A stretch of DNA of 64,000 nucleotides from Cordia subcordata (taxonomy: Eukaryota; Streptophyta; Magnoliopsida; Boraginales; Cordiaceae). The notes beneath the pieces are model-generated. The model made no database searches. It was given only the letters and a program-made list of their open reading frames with translations, and was not told the DNA's origin. Of the stretch, positions 46,970 to 57,368 are shown piece by piece (within the stretch, counting starts at the first letter, position 1; each line of letters begins with the position of its first letter). Made by a program: the position numbers and the translations under genes. Location of the stretch: NCBI GenBank assembly GCA_028554755.1, contig JAPTOF010000051.1, forward strand, positions 50,965 to 114,964. The letters are read 5' to 3'.

Positions 46970-47068
46970 ATATATAATAAATATATAATAAATATATAAT
47001 AAATATATAATAAATATATAATAAATATATAATAAATATATAATAAATATATAATAAATATATAATAT
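46970..47068. repeat. 11-bp minisatellite, 9 units
   Basis: The unit is ATATATAATAA, essentially perfect, at the right edge of the AT block. Confidence 0.9.
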
Positions 47069-47200
47069 AAATTAAATTTTATATATATTATAAGAATTAT
47101 TTAAATTAATTTATTATATATATTAAATATTATAAAATTTTTTTTTTTATAATACTATTATATCTATATAGCTACCTTAAATATAATAGGGCTACTTTAC

Positions 47201-48245
47201 CTTTCGAGTTCCTACCTTACGGCCTTATATTAAGGGTTTCGTGAAAATTAGTAGTACGATTCCATGTATACTAAATCCTGCCAATCAGAAATGAATAATA
47301 TTGGGGGGATTGTGACCGCTGATGCTCTCTTGTCGCTGGTTCTGCAAGAGCTGACTGGCCCGTGGCTGCTGTGGACAGGTATCCAAGCGAGCAAGCAAAC
47401 CCTACCCCAAAGTACCACACCTATTCGAGAACGCCCACAATCAGAAAAAGAGCATAAGAATTATGTGCACGTCGAAGGTAGCCGGTAGAAGCCCCAAGCT
47501 ACTTGTGTATGCTCCAACGAGCCTTTTCGCAAGCTATGATGTGCTTCAGTAGCTCCCTACGAGCCCTCGAGCGCACCTCTAATCACGAAATGGTTACTAA
47601 TCTAGCCATATCAACTTCAGTAGTCTACTCAATTGTCGATGCTTAGTCGTTGAGATGTAAAGTTTGTGCTGAGGCTGGCTTCATTAACAAGGACAGGGCT
47701 CGCTGTAACAGACTACCGACAACTCTGCTCCTGCTTGGATACTTCATGTGTATCCAGACAACAATAGTCCCGGCTATCCCATGATACGCTTCTTCTGGCT
47801 AAGCGCCTATATTATTGTACCTATCATTCTACTGACTTTACTTCGCCCATATAACGGTGAACGAGTAGATGTGGCGCGAGTGGCCGTGGTGTAAGTAGAG
47901 ATTAAACACACAGATACCAAAGATATCTGCGCACATCGTCCAGACCGACGACCGTATTGATCTGATTTGGGGGATGATATGACAAATCTGGGAGTCTGCT
48001 CACAAGAAGCACCCAGCGAGGAGGTTGCCAATCTGGCAGCTGTGGTAATACTGGCGGTCTAAGGCCTCAAGCAGCAACGTCTATTGTCTTCCATGCTAAT
48101 CTTCAGCCGCTGTCTATTCCCATGCTATACTAGAACATTGTACAAGCCGTTGATTTGTTACCTTGCTTTAAATTGTAGACAGAAGTCTACGTAGGGGTTG
48201 ATCGCGTACGCAATAACCAGCGTCCTACCGATCTATCCAGCGGCC
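47201..48245. other. Right flank of the AT-rich block, no gene supported
   Basis: Normal base composition returns by about 47,200. Frames of 60-78 codons (47264-47488 + and 47807-48031 -) have no recognisable features. This is probably the 3' flank of the ceramidase gene and non-coding DNA. Confidence 0.5.
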
Positions 48246-49559
48246 TTAGATGTTCTTGAATTTGGGCGCTGCGTGTCCGTTCAGCGCCTTATGTGGCAAA
48301 TTCTCTACCTCTTCGGTGTAGCGGACTTCTGGCATAGAAGTGAGGATGCTCGGCCAATGGAGAGTGTACTGGTGCTCCTGACCCTCCAGACACCGCCGAA
48401 GCCAGATACCCCAGGTAATGTAACAGTAAGCTAGTCCAGATGTGTGAGCTAAGACGTCCAATAGCAGAGCGAATGTAGTCTAAGAAGCGGCGTGCAAGGT
48501 AGATCTGAACTTACCTCCGATTCCCGTCATGAGGTGCCACCATCCGTGACCTTCCAGCAAGATAGCCCAAGGGAGCCCAATAGCCCTTCGAAGACGCCGA
48601 ATGTGGGAGCAAAAGATGTTATCGAGGTTCCAAATAGCGAATCCGCCGATGAAAATAGCCAGACCTAGGCGTGTAAGCAAACATAGCTCAGCTGCTGGAC
48701 TAGCATCAGGGGAGATCTCACCAACGGCCACCATGGTCCAAACCTTCCTCAGCAATTTCTGAGAATCGACACTCCCGCGGGAGACCAGAGCAGGTCGAAG
48801 CTGGTACTCCATCACCCACATGCTGCGGAAGACGACTGTTGCCGTCAAGCCGGCGTACATAACTTGGTGAAATACGGGATCCTTGGTGAGATGGTACCAT
48901 AACTGGTACAAACGCGTGAGTATGAGAAACCCTCGTCGACTGATTTTATGAAATAAAAACCCACAGTAATGAAGCCCGCAACGCCAAGGAGACAAACTCC
49001 CAAGACGAAGGAGAAGTACCTCGAGCGTGCGTAGGCGAAGCTCGCGTACATCATCAGGCAGGTGGTGTAGATCATAGAAAGCTCGTCTACAAGCTGCATC
49101 GGGTCTTCGAGAGTCAGCGCATTATTCGTCTCCATGCGTGTTTAAACTCACATTTAAGAGTCATGTGAAAGGAAACAGACCCCAGCCCAACGATTAGGTA
49201 GCCTAGGAATGCCAATATGAATATGCCATCATGCCCTTGTTGGAGGCAGTTCCGAATGCCTTTGATACCAAGCCATAGGAAGAGGAGATTGGTCGTTGTC
49301 TATCCTCAGCTTATTAGTATCTAAGGTCAATCTGTCGCGAGTTCCCAGGAAGGTCGGCTTACGTTGATGGCTTCGGCGCAGTAGTAGGAGAGCGCATAGT
49401 CCTGGTTGGTGCTGTTAGTTTGGTGATGGCAGAGAGTATTGAATTTTGTATCCGTACTTCTTCACAGAAGTTCAAGGTCGAAGTTTGCTTTCCCCAGAAG
49501 CCATGCTCATAGTCCGGATAAGGCACCCGTAAGCTACCCAGGAACCCTAGCGAGGCCAT
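48246..49559 (-). CDS. Alkaline ceramidase (YPC1/YDC1/ACER family)
   Basis: Six exons (49559-49458, 49401-49363, 49299-49152, 49104-48965, 48902-48515, 48430-48246) encode 333 residues; introns are 56, 63, 47, 62 and 84 nt and all phases fit. Family marks in order are the start GFLGSLRVPYPDYEHGFWG, DYALSYYCAEAINTTTNLLF, GLGSVSFHMTLKYPMQLVDE (the conserved His and Asp of the metal site), LTKDPVFHQVMYA, AIWNLDNIFC, and EGHGWWHLMTGIG with two more catalytic His. About seven membrane helices are expected. The enzyme hydrolyses phytoceramide or dihydroceramide to a sphingoid base and a fatty acid in the ER/Golgi. It is the first intact gene right of the AT block, ~1 kb away, and shows no RIP damage. 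Confidence 0.94.
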
Positions 49560-50436
49560 TGTGGTATTCGGATCGAATCAACTATCGTTCGGGTCACTCC
49601 CGGTGAGTCTGGAATGCGAAAGCCAAGAAAGATGACTGATTTGAAGTGGTCGATGAATGATGTGAGCGTGACAGCGAAGCTGTGATACCCTTGTTTTGAT
49701 TCGGAACGAGCGGAAGGTGAGAGGTCGAAAGAGGAGGGACCAGTGATCTTGGAACATGCAGATGAAGAAGAGAAAAGTGAAAAACAGAGCTATAAGACTA
49801 TGTAATGAGTAGGTGCTGATGGTTTGGTAGTCGAATCAAAGTCACTGTTGTACGTGTCTTGGCACGTTGAGTACCTGTGCTCGCTGCTCTTGGTGACGTG
49901 AGTCGCTCACACATGCGAAGGAGGTGTGAGGCTTGAATTTAGACTTCGCGTGGCGGTGCTTAGGCTGCTGCAAGCCCGACACTGGCACGAGTCGCCGTAG
50001 GGCACATTGTGACTCGCGTATTTCCATGTCTGAAAGTTGGCAAATTGAAATACTCCTCCGTAGTTTGCGGCGAATCGCCCTGAATGTCTGTAGGTATTGC
50101 TCGGACCTGCTACGGCTCTACCATACCATTACTACGGATTAGTGCTACTCGGGTCACTGGTAAGCAGCCAGACTAGAACTCCGTATTCGGCGATTTGTTT
50201 GCTCTTTAAGGGGGTTGGAGTCTCCTCGTTACTAGCATACGAGTTTTCAATTCGTGCCAGTGAGCACCGTTAGATGCATACTCCGGTTCTGTCATCACGC
50301 TAGCCCCATTCTGCGTGCTCTTGCCCCTCCACGCTTCGCGCGTACCAAGATCATCATCACGACTTCAAGATCGTCTAACAAAGCCACTTCTGGACATCTT
50401 GCTGCCTCAAGTCCACGAACGAAGGCAGATCTTATC
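49560..50436. other. Divergent promoter region, ceramidase / PFD1
   Basis: 877 bp between divergent start codons. Short frames only; no specific site is claimed. Confidence 0.5.
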
Positions 50437-50990
50437 ATGTCGATTCCCAATGAGGCTTTGCAAAAGGTATGGTCGCCGGTGCGGGGTACTGAGCTAAGCT
50501 CCTTGAAAACTTGCTACCCTTTCGCGTCAACCCATCTAGTTGTCTCTGCGTCACCCGCTTGCCAAGTTCAGACTGTCTATTCCAGAAGCTGACTCGATTA
50601 CAGCTCATTCAAGAGATCGAGACCCAAGCTCTGCAGGCGCAGCAGCAGATTGGGCTCGCCCGCACTCAGGTGACGGCCAAGCAGAGGGAGCAGCGCTTGG
50701 TCAAGCTCACATTGAGTGAAATGGCCAGTCTCCCCGATGACGCAAATGTCTACGAAGGCGTTGGCAAAATGTGAGCCTTCCAGCCCTTTAAGTCGTCTGA
50801 ATCTTCATAGCGGCTAATACTGTGACGCAGGTTCTCGTCGTTGCCGATTAACGACCTGAGGAAGAAGCTAGATGGTCAAACGCAAGACCTCGAGGGAGAC
50901 GTTGATAAGCTGAACAAGCGCCTTCTTTACCTTGAAACTACACAGAAGAACAGCAAGGAGCACATAGAGCAGATGCTCAAAGGCCGATGA
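50437..50990 (+). CDS. PFD1: Prefoldin subunit 1
   Basis: Exons 50437-50466, 50604-50770 and 50831-50990 give 118 residues, normal for a beta-type prefoldin subunit. Introns are 137 nt (branch GCTGACTCG) and 60 nt. The protein is two coiled-coil helices (start MSIPNEALQKLIQEIETQAL; end LLYLETTQKNSKEHIEQM) joined by the beta-hairpin region with the diagnostic VYEGVGKMFSSLP. Prefoldin is a hexameric cytosolic chaperone that hands unfolded actin and tubulin to the CCT chaperonin. The first exon is only ten codons; without it the protein would lack its N-terminus. Confidence 0.93.
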
Positions 50991-52551
50991 GAAGACAATC
51001 GGTCAATGTCGGCTCAAGAAGCAGTATGAGGTTCAAGTCTGATCTGAGCAGAAGCGCTGGGTCACATGCGTCCTTTGCGCATCGACAGATTGGGGGAAGA
51101 GTCGCAGGTTGGCTTTGAGTTTCACCGTGGCCGCAAACGCCGCCATGAGATGATCTTTAGAGATAGCCGCCCGCCTGGTGGTTGAGATATCGGTTTGGGC
51201 CGCCATGGTGGCCGGCGTCAAACGTGCGAGGCGCCTACTGGTTATAGAATGGCACCGCTGTCGTGGATATCCCCTCTGCCGGTACCAATAACACTCAGGC
51301 TCAAATCTACACAACGAGTGCGGGCAGGAAGAGACGACTTGAATCAAACTCGCATTTCACGCTATCGCCCGACCAATCGAATCCGCCATCTTGCACCGCA
51401 CTTTCACCCTCAACTGACACCTGGCGCCTAGGAAGCGCCAAAGTGCAAACATGTGGGCTGCTGTAGCACCTCGAAGATGTTCATGAGCCGGCTGGCCATC
51501 CCGATGCCGTTTTCGGTCTCAAAATGATGGCTGGATGTGAAGTTGAGAAGGCCAGAGTGCGAATATATTCGATGATTTGCGATGCAATACTAGCATTTGT
51601 GATGATACCGCCCATGTCAGCACTTGCTAACTCCGAAACAGCACAGCGGTCTCGTCCGACATGGGTACGGAGCAAGGAAGCACATTGCGCGATTTGCCCC
51701 CACAGGTTGCCAGTGCTGATCTTGCAACGATTCGAGAAAGAATCCGCATCGCGACCAACAACCTGGCGAGACCAACAGCAGCAAAATGAGCCATGCGTGC
51801 GCTGATCATCACCGCTGCTGCTTGCCGCCTGCATCCCTGGTGGTTGCCGGTCGAGGAGCAGCCCGGCGTTTCGCTTACCACCACGGCGCATGTGACGGCG
51901 GCGTTCCAGCCCTACGAGATTTGGCTCGATGCGCATTGGCTGAGGCAAGAGATGCTGCTCCATTTGCACCTCGGGCGACCCGCTCCATCTGCATGGTCAG
52001 GGCAGCCGGTGGTTGGTTCGATTTTTGCCGTGCCTCACCATTACTGGCAGACCGATAGCCATGCTAGTGGGACAAGCAGCTGCAACAGCAGCAGCAGCAG
52101 CATGATGGCTAGGTACGGATTTCTCATCGCTCAGCTGCCGCTGGCGTTACGGTGCCAGTGGTTGGTCAAGTTCCGACGAGCCCCTCAGCAGCCGGTCACA
52201 GCAGGGCCAGCATGAGCAGCGATTCCCAATATAGCTTGCTTGTCAGCACGCCTCGCATCCTCCTCCTACTTTACCCCCTCTCGAGTCTCAGCCGCTTCTT
52301 TTGTCGTCTTTCTTCTCTTGACATTGCGACCAGACTTGCCTGACGTGCTGCGCTCGTTGCCCATCTCTCTACACTGCGACTCCGGAGCGTCCCGTGCTGG
52401 CTCCTCAGCTGCCCCGCGTCAGCACCAGATCCAACACAGCAGACTATCCTGTCTTACTGTCCTAAGACCCCTCACTATCTTTCAGTCAGACTTGGCCGGA
52501 CTCGTAGTCGTAGCCTCGCGGTCATCCACGAGCACTGCGTGACACCCGGCC
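50991..52551. other. Long intergenic region, no gene supported
   Basis: 1.56 kb between PFD1 (+) and the RS-rich gene (+). It carries overlapping frames on both strands (for example 51481-51969 minus, 162 codons; 51793-52215 plus, 140 codons). Neither has a domain, and they overlap, so at most one could be real. An AGC/CAG microsatellite lies at ~52075-52100. The last 300 bp are pyrimidine-rich, as expected for a promoter. Confidence 0.45.
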
Positions 52552-53811
52552 ATGGGTTACTACGACGACGATGAGGACTTCAACGTCCATGTCCGCCATC
52601 GCGGTCACTCTCCGCGACCTGCGCCTGTGCGATACGTTCAGAGGAGCCCTCCTCGGCCTCGCTACGAGGCTGCGCCAGCCTGGTTGTCCCCCGAGCAGCA
52701 GCGTGACACCGTAATTGTCCGTTCTCGCTCGCGATCGCGCTCTCGTGACCGTCGTCGCGAGAGTCCCCCTGAGGCCCCGCCTGCTCCCCAGCCTCAGCCT
52801 GTCATTATCCACAACAACATGTACAACGACTACTCATCTGACTCAGAGTCTGAGTACGGCAGGCGGTATCGCGATAAACGCCAGATTGCCCGCCGACGCC
52901 GCTCTCCTTCCAGCTCACGCTCTCGATCCCGCTCGAGAGAGCGCACTCGCGCCGCCAAGAGTGAGTGGGAGGCCGAGCACACCCGCATGGAGCTCGAGAG
53001 GCTACGTTTGTCCCAGACCAAGAAGGAGGATGAGCGCCGTCTCGCCAAGCAGTACACCGACGATGCTGAGTTGCAACGGGCTAAGCGCGAGCTTGACGAC
53101 ATCAAGCGTCGCGAGAGACAGTCAGAGGAGGAGAAGCGCATCAAGAAGGAGATGGAGCACAAGCGCCTGAAGGAGGAACAAGAGGCTACAGAAGAGGAGG
53201 AAAGGCGCAAGAAGGAAGCCGAGCTGGCCGTCGAGCGCTACAAGCAGAAGGAGGCCGAGCGCATGGCCAAGGAGAGGGAGGAGAAGGAGCGTGCCGACAA
53301 GGAGTACCAGCGACGTCTCCAGGAGCAGCTCGTCGCCTCTGGCGTCGACGAGAAGGATATTGCCGCTATCATGAAGAAGGAAAAGGTCAGGGCTGCTGAG
53401 GAAGAGGAGGCGCAGAATCAGCAGGCCTTGAGCCGACCGATGTATACCCGCATGCCTCGGAAGCACCTTTCCATTGAGACACTGCGCCAATTCCACATAG
53501 AATGGGACTGGGATCAGGTAAGCCTTCGCTCCCGCCAAGCTCATTTCAAATGGGATATTGATAAAGTGAAGGACGTCGACTACGTGCTCATCAAGCGCTG
53601 GGTGCCAGAGTGGGAGCAGAACGAAATGTGGAGGCACACACGCGAGCTCCGCAAGAGGCGAGGCAAGGCGCTCCTGGTCGAGGAGAAGAGCAGCCACCGT
53701 CACTATGAGGACGACCCTCGATTCGAATGGGTGCGCAAGAAGAGCCACTCTCGCAAGAGGAGCAAGTCCCCTGGTCTGTTGATGTGGATGGCCGGCGCTC
53801 GTCCCGCCTAG
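52552..53811 (+). CDS. RS-rich coiled-coil protein, unknown function
   Basis: One open frame of 419 residues. The N-terminus (MGYYDDDEDFNVHV) is followed by basic, RS-repeat stretches (VIVRSRSRSRSRDRRRES and SSSRSRSRSRERTRAAK), which suggest a nuclear RNA-linked protein. A long Glu/Lys/Arg helix (~residues 145-290) is a likely single alpha-helix or coiled coil. A compact C-terminal region reads KHLSIETLRQFHIEWDWDQ and DVDYVLIKRWVPEWEQNEMW, typical of a conserved fungal protein family without known function. Between those strings, 53518-53571 (54 nt, donor GTAAGC, acceptor GAAG) looks like an in-frame intron; removing it gives 401 residues and a better domain. The protein ends MWMAGARPA. Confidence 0.8.
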   Translation: MGYYDDDEDFNVHVRHRGHSPRPAPVRYVQRSPPRPRYEAAPAWLSPEQQRDTVIVRSRSRSRSRDRRRESPPEAPPAPQPQPVIIHNNMYNDYSSDSESEYGRRYRDKRQIARRRRSPSSSRSRSRSRERTRAAKSEWEAEHTRMELERLRLSQTKKEDERRLAKQYTDDAELQRAKRELDDIKRRERQSEEEKRIKKEMEHKRLKEEQEATEEEERRKKEAELAVERYKQKEAERMAKEREEKERADKEYQRRLQEQLVASGVDEKDIAAIMKKEKVRAAEEEEAQNQQALSRPMYTRMPRKHLSIETLRQFHIEWDWDQVSLRSRQAHFKWDIDKVKDVDYVLIKRWVPEWEQNEMWRHTRELRKRRGKALLVEEKSSHRHYEDDPRFEWVRKKSHSRKRSKSPGLLMWMAGARPA

Positions 53812-54117
53812 GCTCATCAGTCAAGCATTGGCAATGGGATTGAGGTTGGTCTGTCTTTGTCTCTGCTCACTGATATAAATCGCAACTGAAGCATCCGCTT
53901 CGCTGAACACACTCACGTTTGCACGACGGCGTTTTCGGATGGAAGGAGGGGAACTATACTGGTCCGTTTTGTTCGTTTTATGTCATTTGGAGATACTCTA
54001 TCTTTGAATCTGCTTCTTGAATTTACTAACTCTTTGCACTGATGCTATGGGAAATGTCCCGCTGATGGTAGTATGTGAGATGAGATATGCTTGCTTTCCT
54101 TCCGTATCCTGAACGCC

Positions 54118-55150
54118 TCAGATCACGCCCGACCTGCGAATCAACTCCTCGTATACAGTCCAGGCTAACGCCGAGCTGAGAGCTTTGCGACTCATGCGCA
54201 GTGCGAGACCATCCCATAGTGATCGAAAACCGTCCTCTGCGACCATCTTGACGACGGCTTGTGCCGAGTTTTTATATTTTTGTGGTTGCAGCTGGATGCG
54301 AGTCTTGACCGCGTCGAAGGGATTGGATATGATGGAACAGGTAACAGCTGCTAATGCTGCTGATGAGAAGTTCACCGAGCTCGCAACGGACGACTGCATC
54401 GTGGTGTGATCATCCTGTGTGGACGACAGGCTAGAGATGAGTCGTCCGACTCGCGGTTTTAGCATCTCGTAGACGAGCACGTACGTACCGGCGTAGGGCG
54501 CATCACGCATGGCGGTGGCACCGAAGCCCGAGAAGAAACCCCTGAGACCATCATTGCCGCGGATGCCCTTGGCAGCAGCCCACACGGAGGGATAGGCATA
54601 GAGATTGGACTCGAATCGCACCTTGATGACTGTCAAGGGCATGAGAACGAAGCCAGCTAGAGTCCGCGCAGCAGCTCCTGACACCAGGTTCGCAGTGTTC
54701 CCGAGGGTGGGTAGCGCCGAGGAACCTGCGGGGGCTCGCTGGTCCAGCACCGATGTGTTTGCGGCTTGTTGACGGATGGCGTTGAGCAAGGTGAAGTAGA
54801 GGGCTGATCCGAAGCCCGTTCGCAGGGCAGAGGGTACTGTCCCCCTCCACAAGCTGGTGATCGGATTGGACGACTTGCCCATGTCACGCAGACATTCTCT
54901 CAACGTCGAGCTGCCTGACTGCTGCACCCGTGTCTTGAGGAGATCCAGAGGCTGCAAGATGACGGCTGAAGCGACGCCAGAGCCCAAGCCGGAGACAAAG
55001 TGCCTTCCTGTGATTCGTATCAAGAGTTAGATCTTGTTTAGTGAGAAGCGAATCGAAGGTTTGAAGGTGCGATTCGAATCATGACAAGGTATATAGGCGT
55101 GTCTGCGCACCTGAGTTGGCCTGCCGTTGAGCTGGTAATTTGTCGCTCAT
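54118..55150 (-). CDS. HEM25: Mitochondrial glycine carrier (SLC25A38/Hem25)
   Basis: Exons 55150-55111 and 55007-54118, with a 103-nt intron (branch TCTAACTCT), give 309 residues. The spliced start, [20 protein letters not shown], is preferred over the ATG at 55023 in the second frame because it keeps phase and matches the family's length and hydrophilic N-terminus. Three mitochondrial-carrier repeats carry [22 protein letters not shown] and [11 protein letters not shown]; the repeat pattern and the [11 protein letters not shown] segment point to SLC25A38. The carrier imports glycine into mitochondria for the first step of heme synthesis. The final helix ends [15 protein letters not shown]. 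Confidence 0.9.
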
Positions 55151-55492
55151 CTGAGCTGATGACGCGATGTTGCTGACTTTTCCCTCATGTTGAAGCATGA
55201 GTGCGGGGCATGTTGGGAATTCAGGGGTGAATCTTTGAAGCTGGAAGTTGAACTTTAGGTTGATGTTGAAGTTGTCGTGCGTCGAGAAAATGATGATGAT
55301 GCTGCTGCTGAGGCGAGTCACCGGCAGGCCGGAGTAGCTTCGGGGTGCGAGTCGGGTTCAGCCAGGACCCGCTTCGACCCGAGTCGGGATGCCCCGGTTG
55401 CGTCATATCTCAACTAAGGTACCTGCCTACGAGTACTTACGTATCGAGCATCTTTCGGTAGAGCAGATACGGTACGGAGGAGGTCGCTCATC
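55151..55492. other. Intergenic region, HEM25 promoter
   Basis: 342 bp between the COG8 stop and the HEM25 start (both minus). It contains a GATGATGATGCTGCTGCTG microsatellite at ~55290. Nothing else was recognised. Confidence 0.5.
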
Positions 55493-56764
55493 TCAATTCG
55501 CGCTCACGCTCTGCTGCTGCTGCGATCCTCGATTGTAGTCACCAATCACAGACTCAAGCCGACCTGCCAAAAGTCGATGCCTCTTTACCAAGTCCACCCA
55601 CTCGCTCACACCGATTGAAGCGAGCAGCATCCCAAAATCAGCGCCCAGTCTGCCCAGACTCCCAGAGCAATACAGGACTTGCGTAAGGATACTCTCGCGG
55701 GCTGCCTGGTCCTTGACTGTAGGGAGATACAGTCGCAGGGTCTCCAGCAGGAGGTCGACCAGATGAAGAGGCAAGGTCGAGAGCACCGATGGTAGCGGTT
55801 GCAAGGGGTCTGAGTCGTCCCTCTCTGCAGCAGAGGACGATGTGAAGCTCGCGTTGACATTCTTGAAGACCGAGGCAATGCTGAAGCTATGCTCGCGGAA
55901 GATCTCGATGTAGCGTTTGAGGTACCTCTCGGTTTGCTGGCCTCCGAAAGACGACTGAGTCGACCTTCCTTGCCTCGTCCGTTCCTCATCAGCTAGGTCT
56001 CTGAGCGGTTCCAAGGCTTCCAGAAGGGACATTAGTGTTGCCATCCTACAGACAAGGAAGATGGCTGGCAAGGCATCCTCGACGACAACGCCGGATACCA
56101 GGTCAGGAACGATACGTTTAAGCCAACCAATGGTCCTCAGAGCAGCGGCCAGCTTGAGATTCGGAGTCTTGAGCGTGCCGATCAGATCGGCCGTCATGTG
56201 CCTGACAGATGCATCGGCTTCCTTCATGATTGACTGAACAGTCGGTGAATCTGGGTACAGTGAAGCCAGTCGTCGAACATGCGCATAGAGGTCGAGGGTT
56301 GATGAGTAGTTGACGGGGCTGGTCATGACAGCCGAGTTGAGCAACGGAGGCAACTCCATCACATCAACCAAGCGTTCCGAATTCTGGAACAAGCGGAGGG
56401 CCTGCTTGCGCTTGGCAAGGACCTGGCTGTCCGCAGACTTGCTGAAGGTGTCCGCGAAGTTCTCGGCCTGGGCATCCAATTTGGGTACGGCTTGGCTGAG
56501 TTCGGCAGTGCTCTGTGCCAGTCCCGGGAGGGTCCGTCGTAGCGATGCATGGCTGCTTGCAGAGTTGACGATGGGCTTGTGAGACCGTTTCGAAAGAGCT
56601 TGGATGGATAGGAGCAGTGAGTGGGAGGCGTGGGTGAGCTGCTGGGGCTCTGTGGAGCGCAAAGCGTCGGCAGGTTTGTCTGCGAGATGGGCAAGATAGT
56701 CGAGAGCCGTCCTGTCCTTGACGGTGCGCTGGGGATCCAGCAGCTCGTGAAGCGACTCGGCCAT
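55493..56764 (-). CDS. COG8: Conserved oligomeric Golgi complex subunit 8
   Basis: A single exon of 423 residues with the Dor1-like domain: LLLSIQALSKRSHKPIVNS, a helical region FADTFSKSADSQVLAKRKQA, SERLVDVMELPPLL, VQSIMKEADASVRHM, and LKLAAALRTIGWLKRI. It is a subunit of lobe B of the COG tethering complex, which holds retrograde vesicles at the Golgi. The size is shorter than yeast Cog8 (607) but typical for this domain in filamentous fungi. The C-terminus ends in a Gln-run (SQQQQSVSAN). No intron is needed. Confidence 0.92.
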   Translation of the reverse strand: MAESLHELLDPQRTVKDRTALDYLAHLADKPADALRSTEPQQLTHASHSLLLSIQALSKRSHKPIVNSASSHASLRRTLPGLAQSTAELSQAVPKLDAQAENFADTFSKSADSQVLAKRKQALRLFQNSERLVDVMELPPLLNSAVMTSPVNYSSTLDLYAHVRRLASLYPDSPTVQSIMKEADASVRHMTADLIGTLKTPNLKLAAALRTIGWLKRIVPDLVSGVVVEDALPAIFLVCRMATLMSLLEALEPLRDLADEERTRQGRSTQSSFGGQQTERYLKRYIEIFREHSFSIASVFKNVNASFTSSSAAERDDSDPLQPLPSVLSTLPLHLVDLLLETLRLYLPTVKDQAARESILTQVLYCSGSLGRLGADFGMLLASIGVSEWVDLVKRHRLLAGRLESVIGDYNRGSQQQQSVSAN

Positions 56765-57368
56765 GCTGGCGGGTGCTCAGGCTGTCTTGGAGGTGGCCTG
56801 AGTGGGATGTGAGACTTGATGTGAGGTGAGGCTGCTACCGTGCCCGGTGCTGCAAGTAGTATCTTAGTGCGAGAGTAGGAGTACCTACCTACCAGTGGTA
56901 TCCGATAGGGTGCAGGTGGTTCGGCCGTATGCAACTAAAGGGGGGCCGTGACCCACAGGACCGTGACCCCAACAATTCGGACTTGGCTCCTGGTAGTGGG
57001 CCATCTGATTGGCCAGCGGGTCCCATGCGTCTCATCATTCACCTCACTCAGCCCAGCTGCTCGTCGTCACTTGTCGCCAGCAACCACTTCAGCCTCGGGT
57101 GGCTGAGAGACGTACTCGCACTTTGTCAACTACATATCATGTCCTGATTCATGTGTTCCTGTTCAGGTGCCCATTCTCTTTCCTCAAGGCATTGTATAAT
57201 ACCCCTTCGCCGGCTGTACGCTCGCTCTCTCTTCGGAACCTCCCTTAGCGAGTTGCTTATCCAAGATATACTTCAACAACATACCCAGCCACATTATTGC
57301 GGCCTGATACCAAGACGAAAGACCCAACGACGATATTAGCGAGAGCACAAAAGACCTACACCGTCAAT
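56765..57368. promoter_or_regulatory. Bidirectional promoter, COG8 / TLC protein
   Basis: 604 bp between divergent start codons. It contains GTACCTACCTACC near 56880, a motif seen in several other spacers of this window. Confidence 0.5.

Larger units (their letters stand above)
30120..47200. repeat. 17-kb RIP-type AT-rich block (transposon nest or centromere part)
   Basis: Nearly all bases are A or T; for example, 30241-30360 holds one C and no G. No reading frame of 60 codons exists in any frame. Where G and C survive, they sit mostly in CpT and ApG: 32461-32520 has no CpA, TpG or CpG. That is the expected end state of RIP, which converts CpA to TpA. The block contains several repeat families (listed below), AT minisatellites, an (AAAAATAAT)-like tract at ~46615-46740, and less-mutated islands near 42.3-42.9, 44.63-44.80 and 45.5-45.9 kb. 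No transposon protein can be read. G+C is lowest at both ends (30.2-32.1 and 46-47.1 kb). Confidence 0.93.

Noticed and set aside
30120..47200. Mitochondrial DNA insertion or assembly error as the source of the AT block
   Set aside because: No mitochondrial gene or tRNA is visible, and the repeat copies with C/T and G/A differences are explained by RIP. Assembly error cannot be fully excluded without read coverage.
51481..52215. Possible genes in the PFD1 / RS-protein spacer
   Set aside because: Frames on both strands overlap each other, with no domains, intron signals or recognisable composition.
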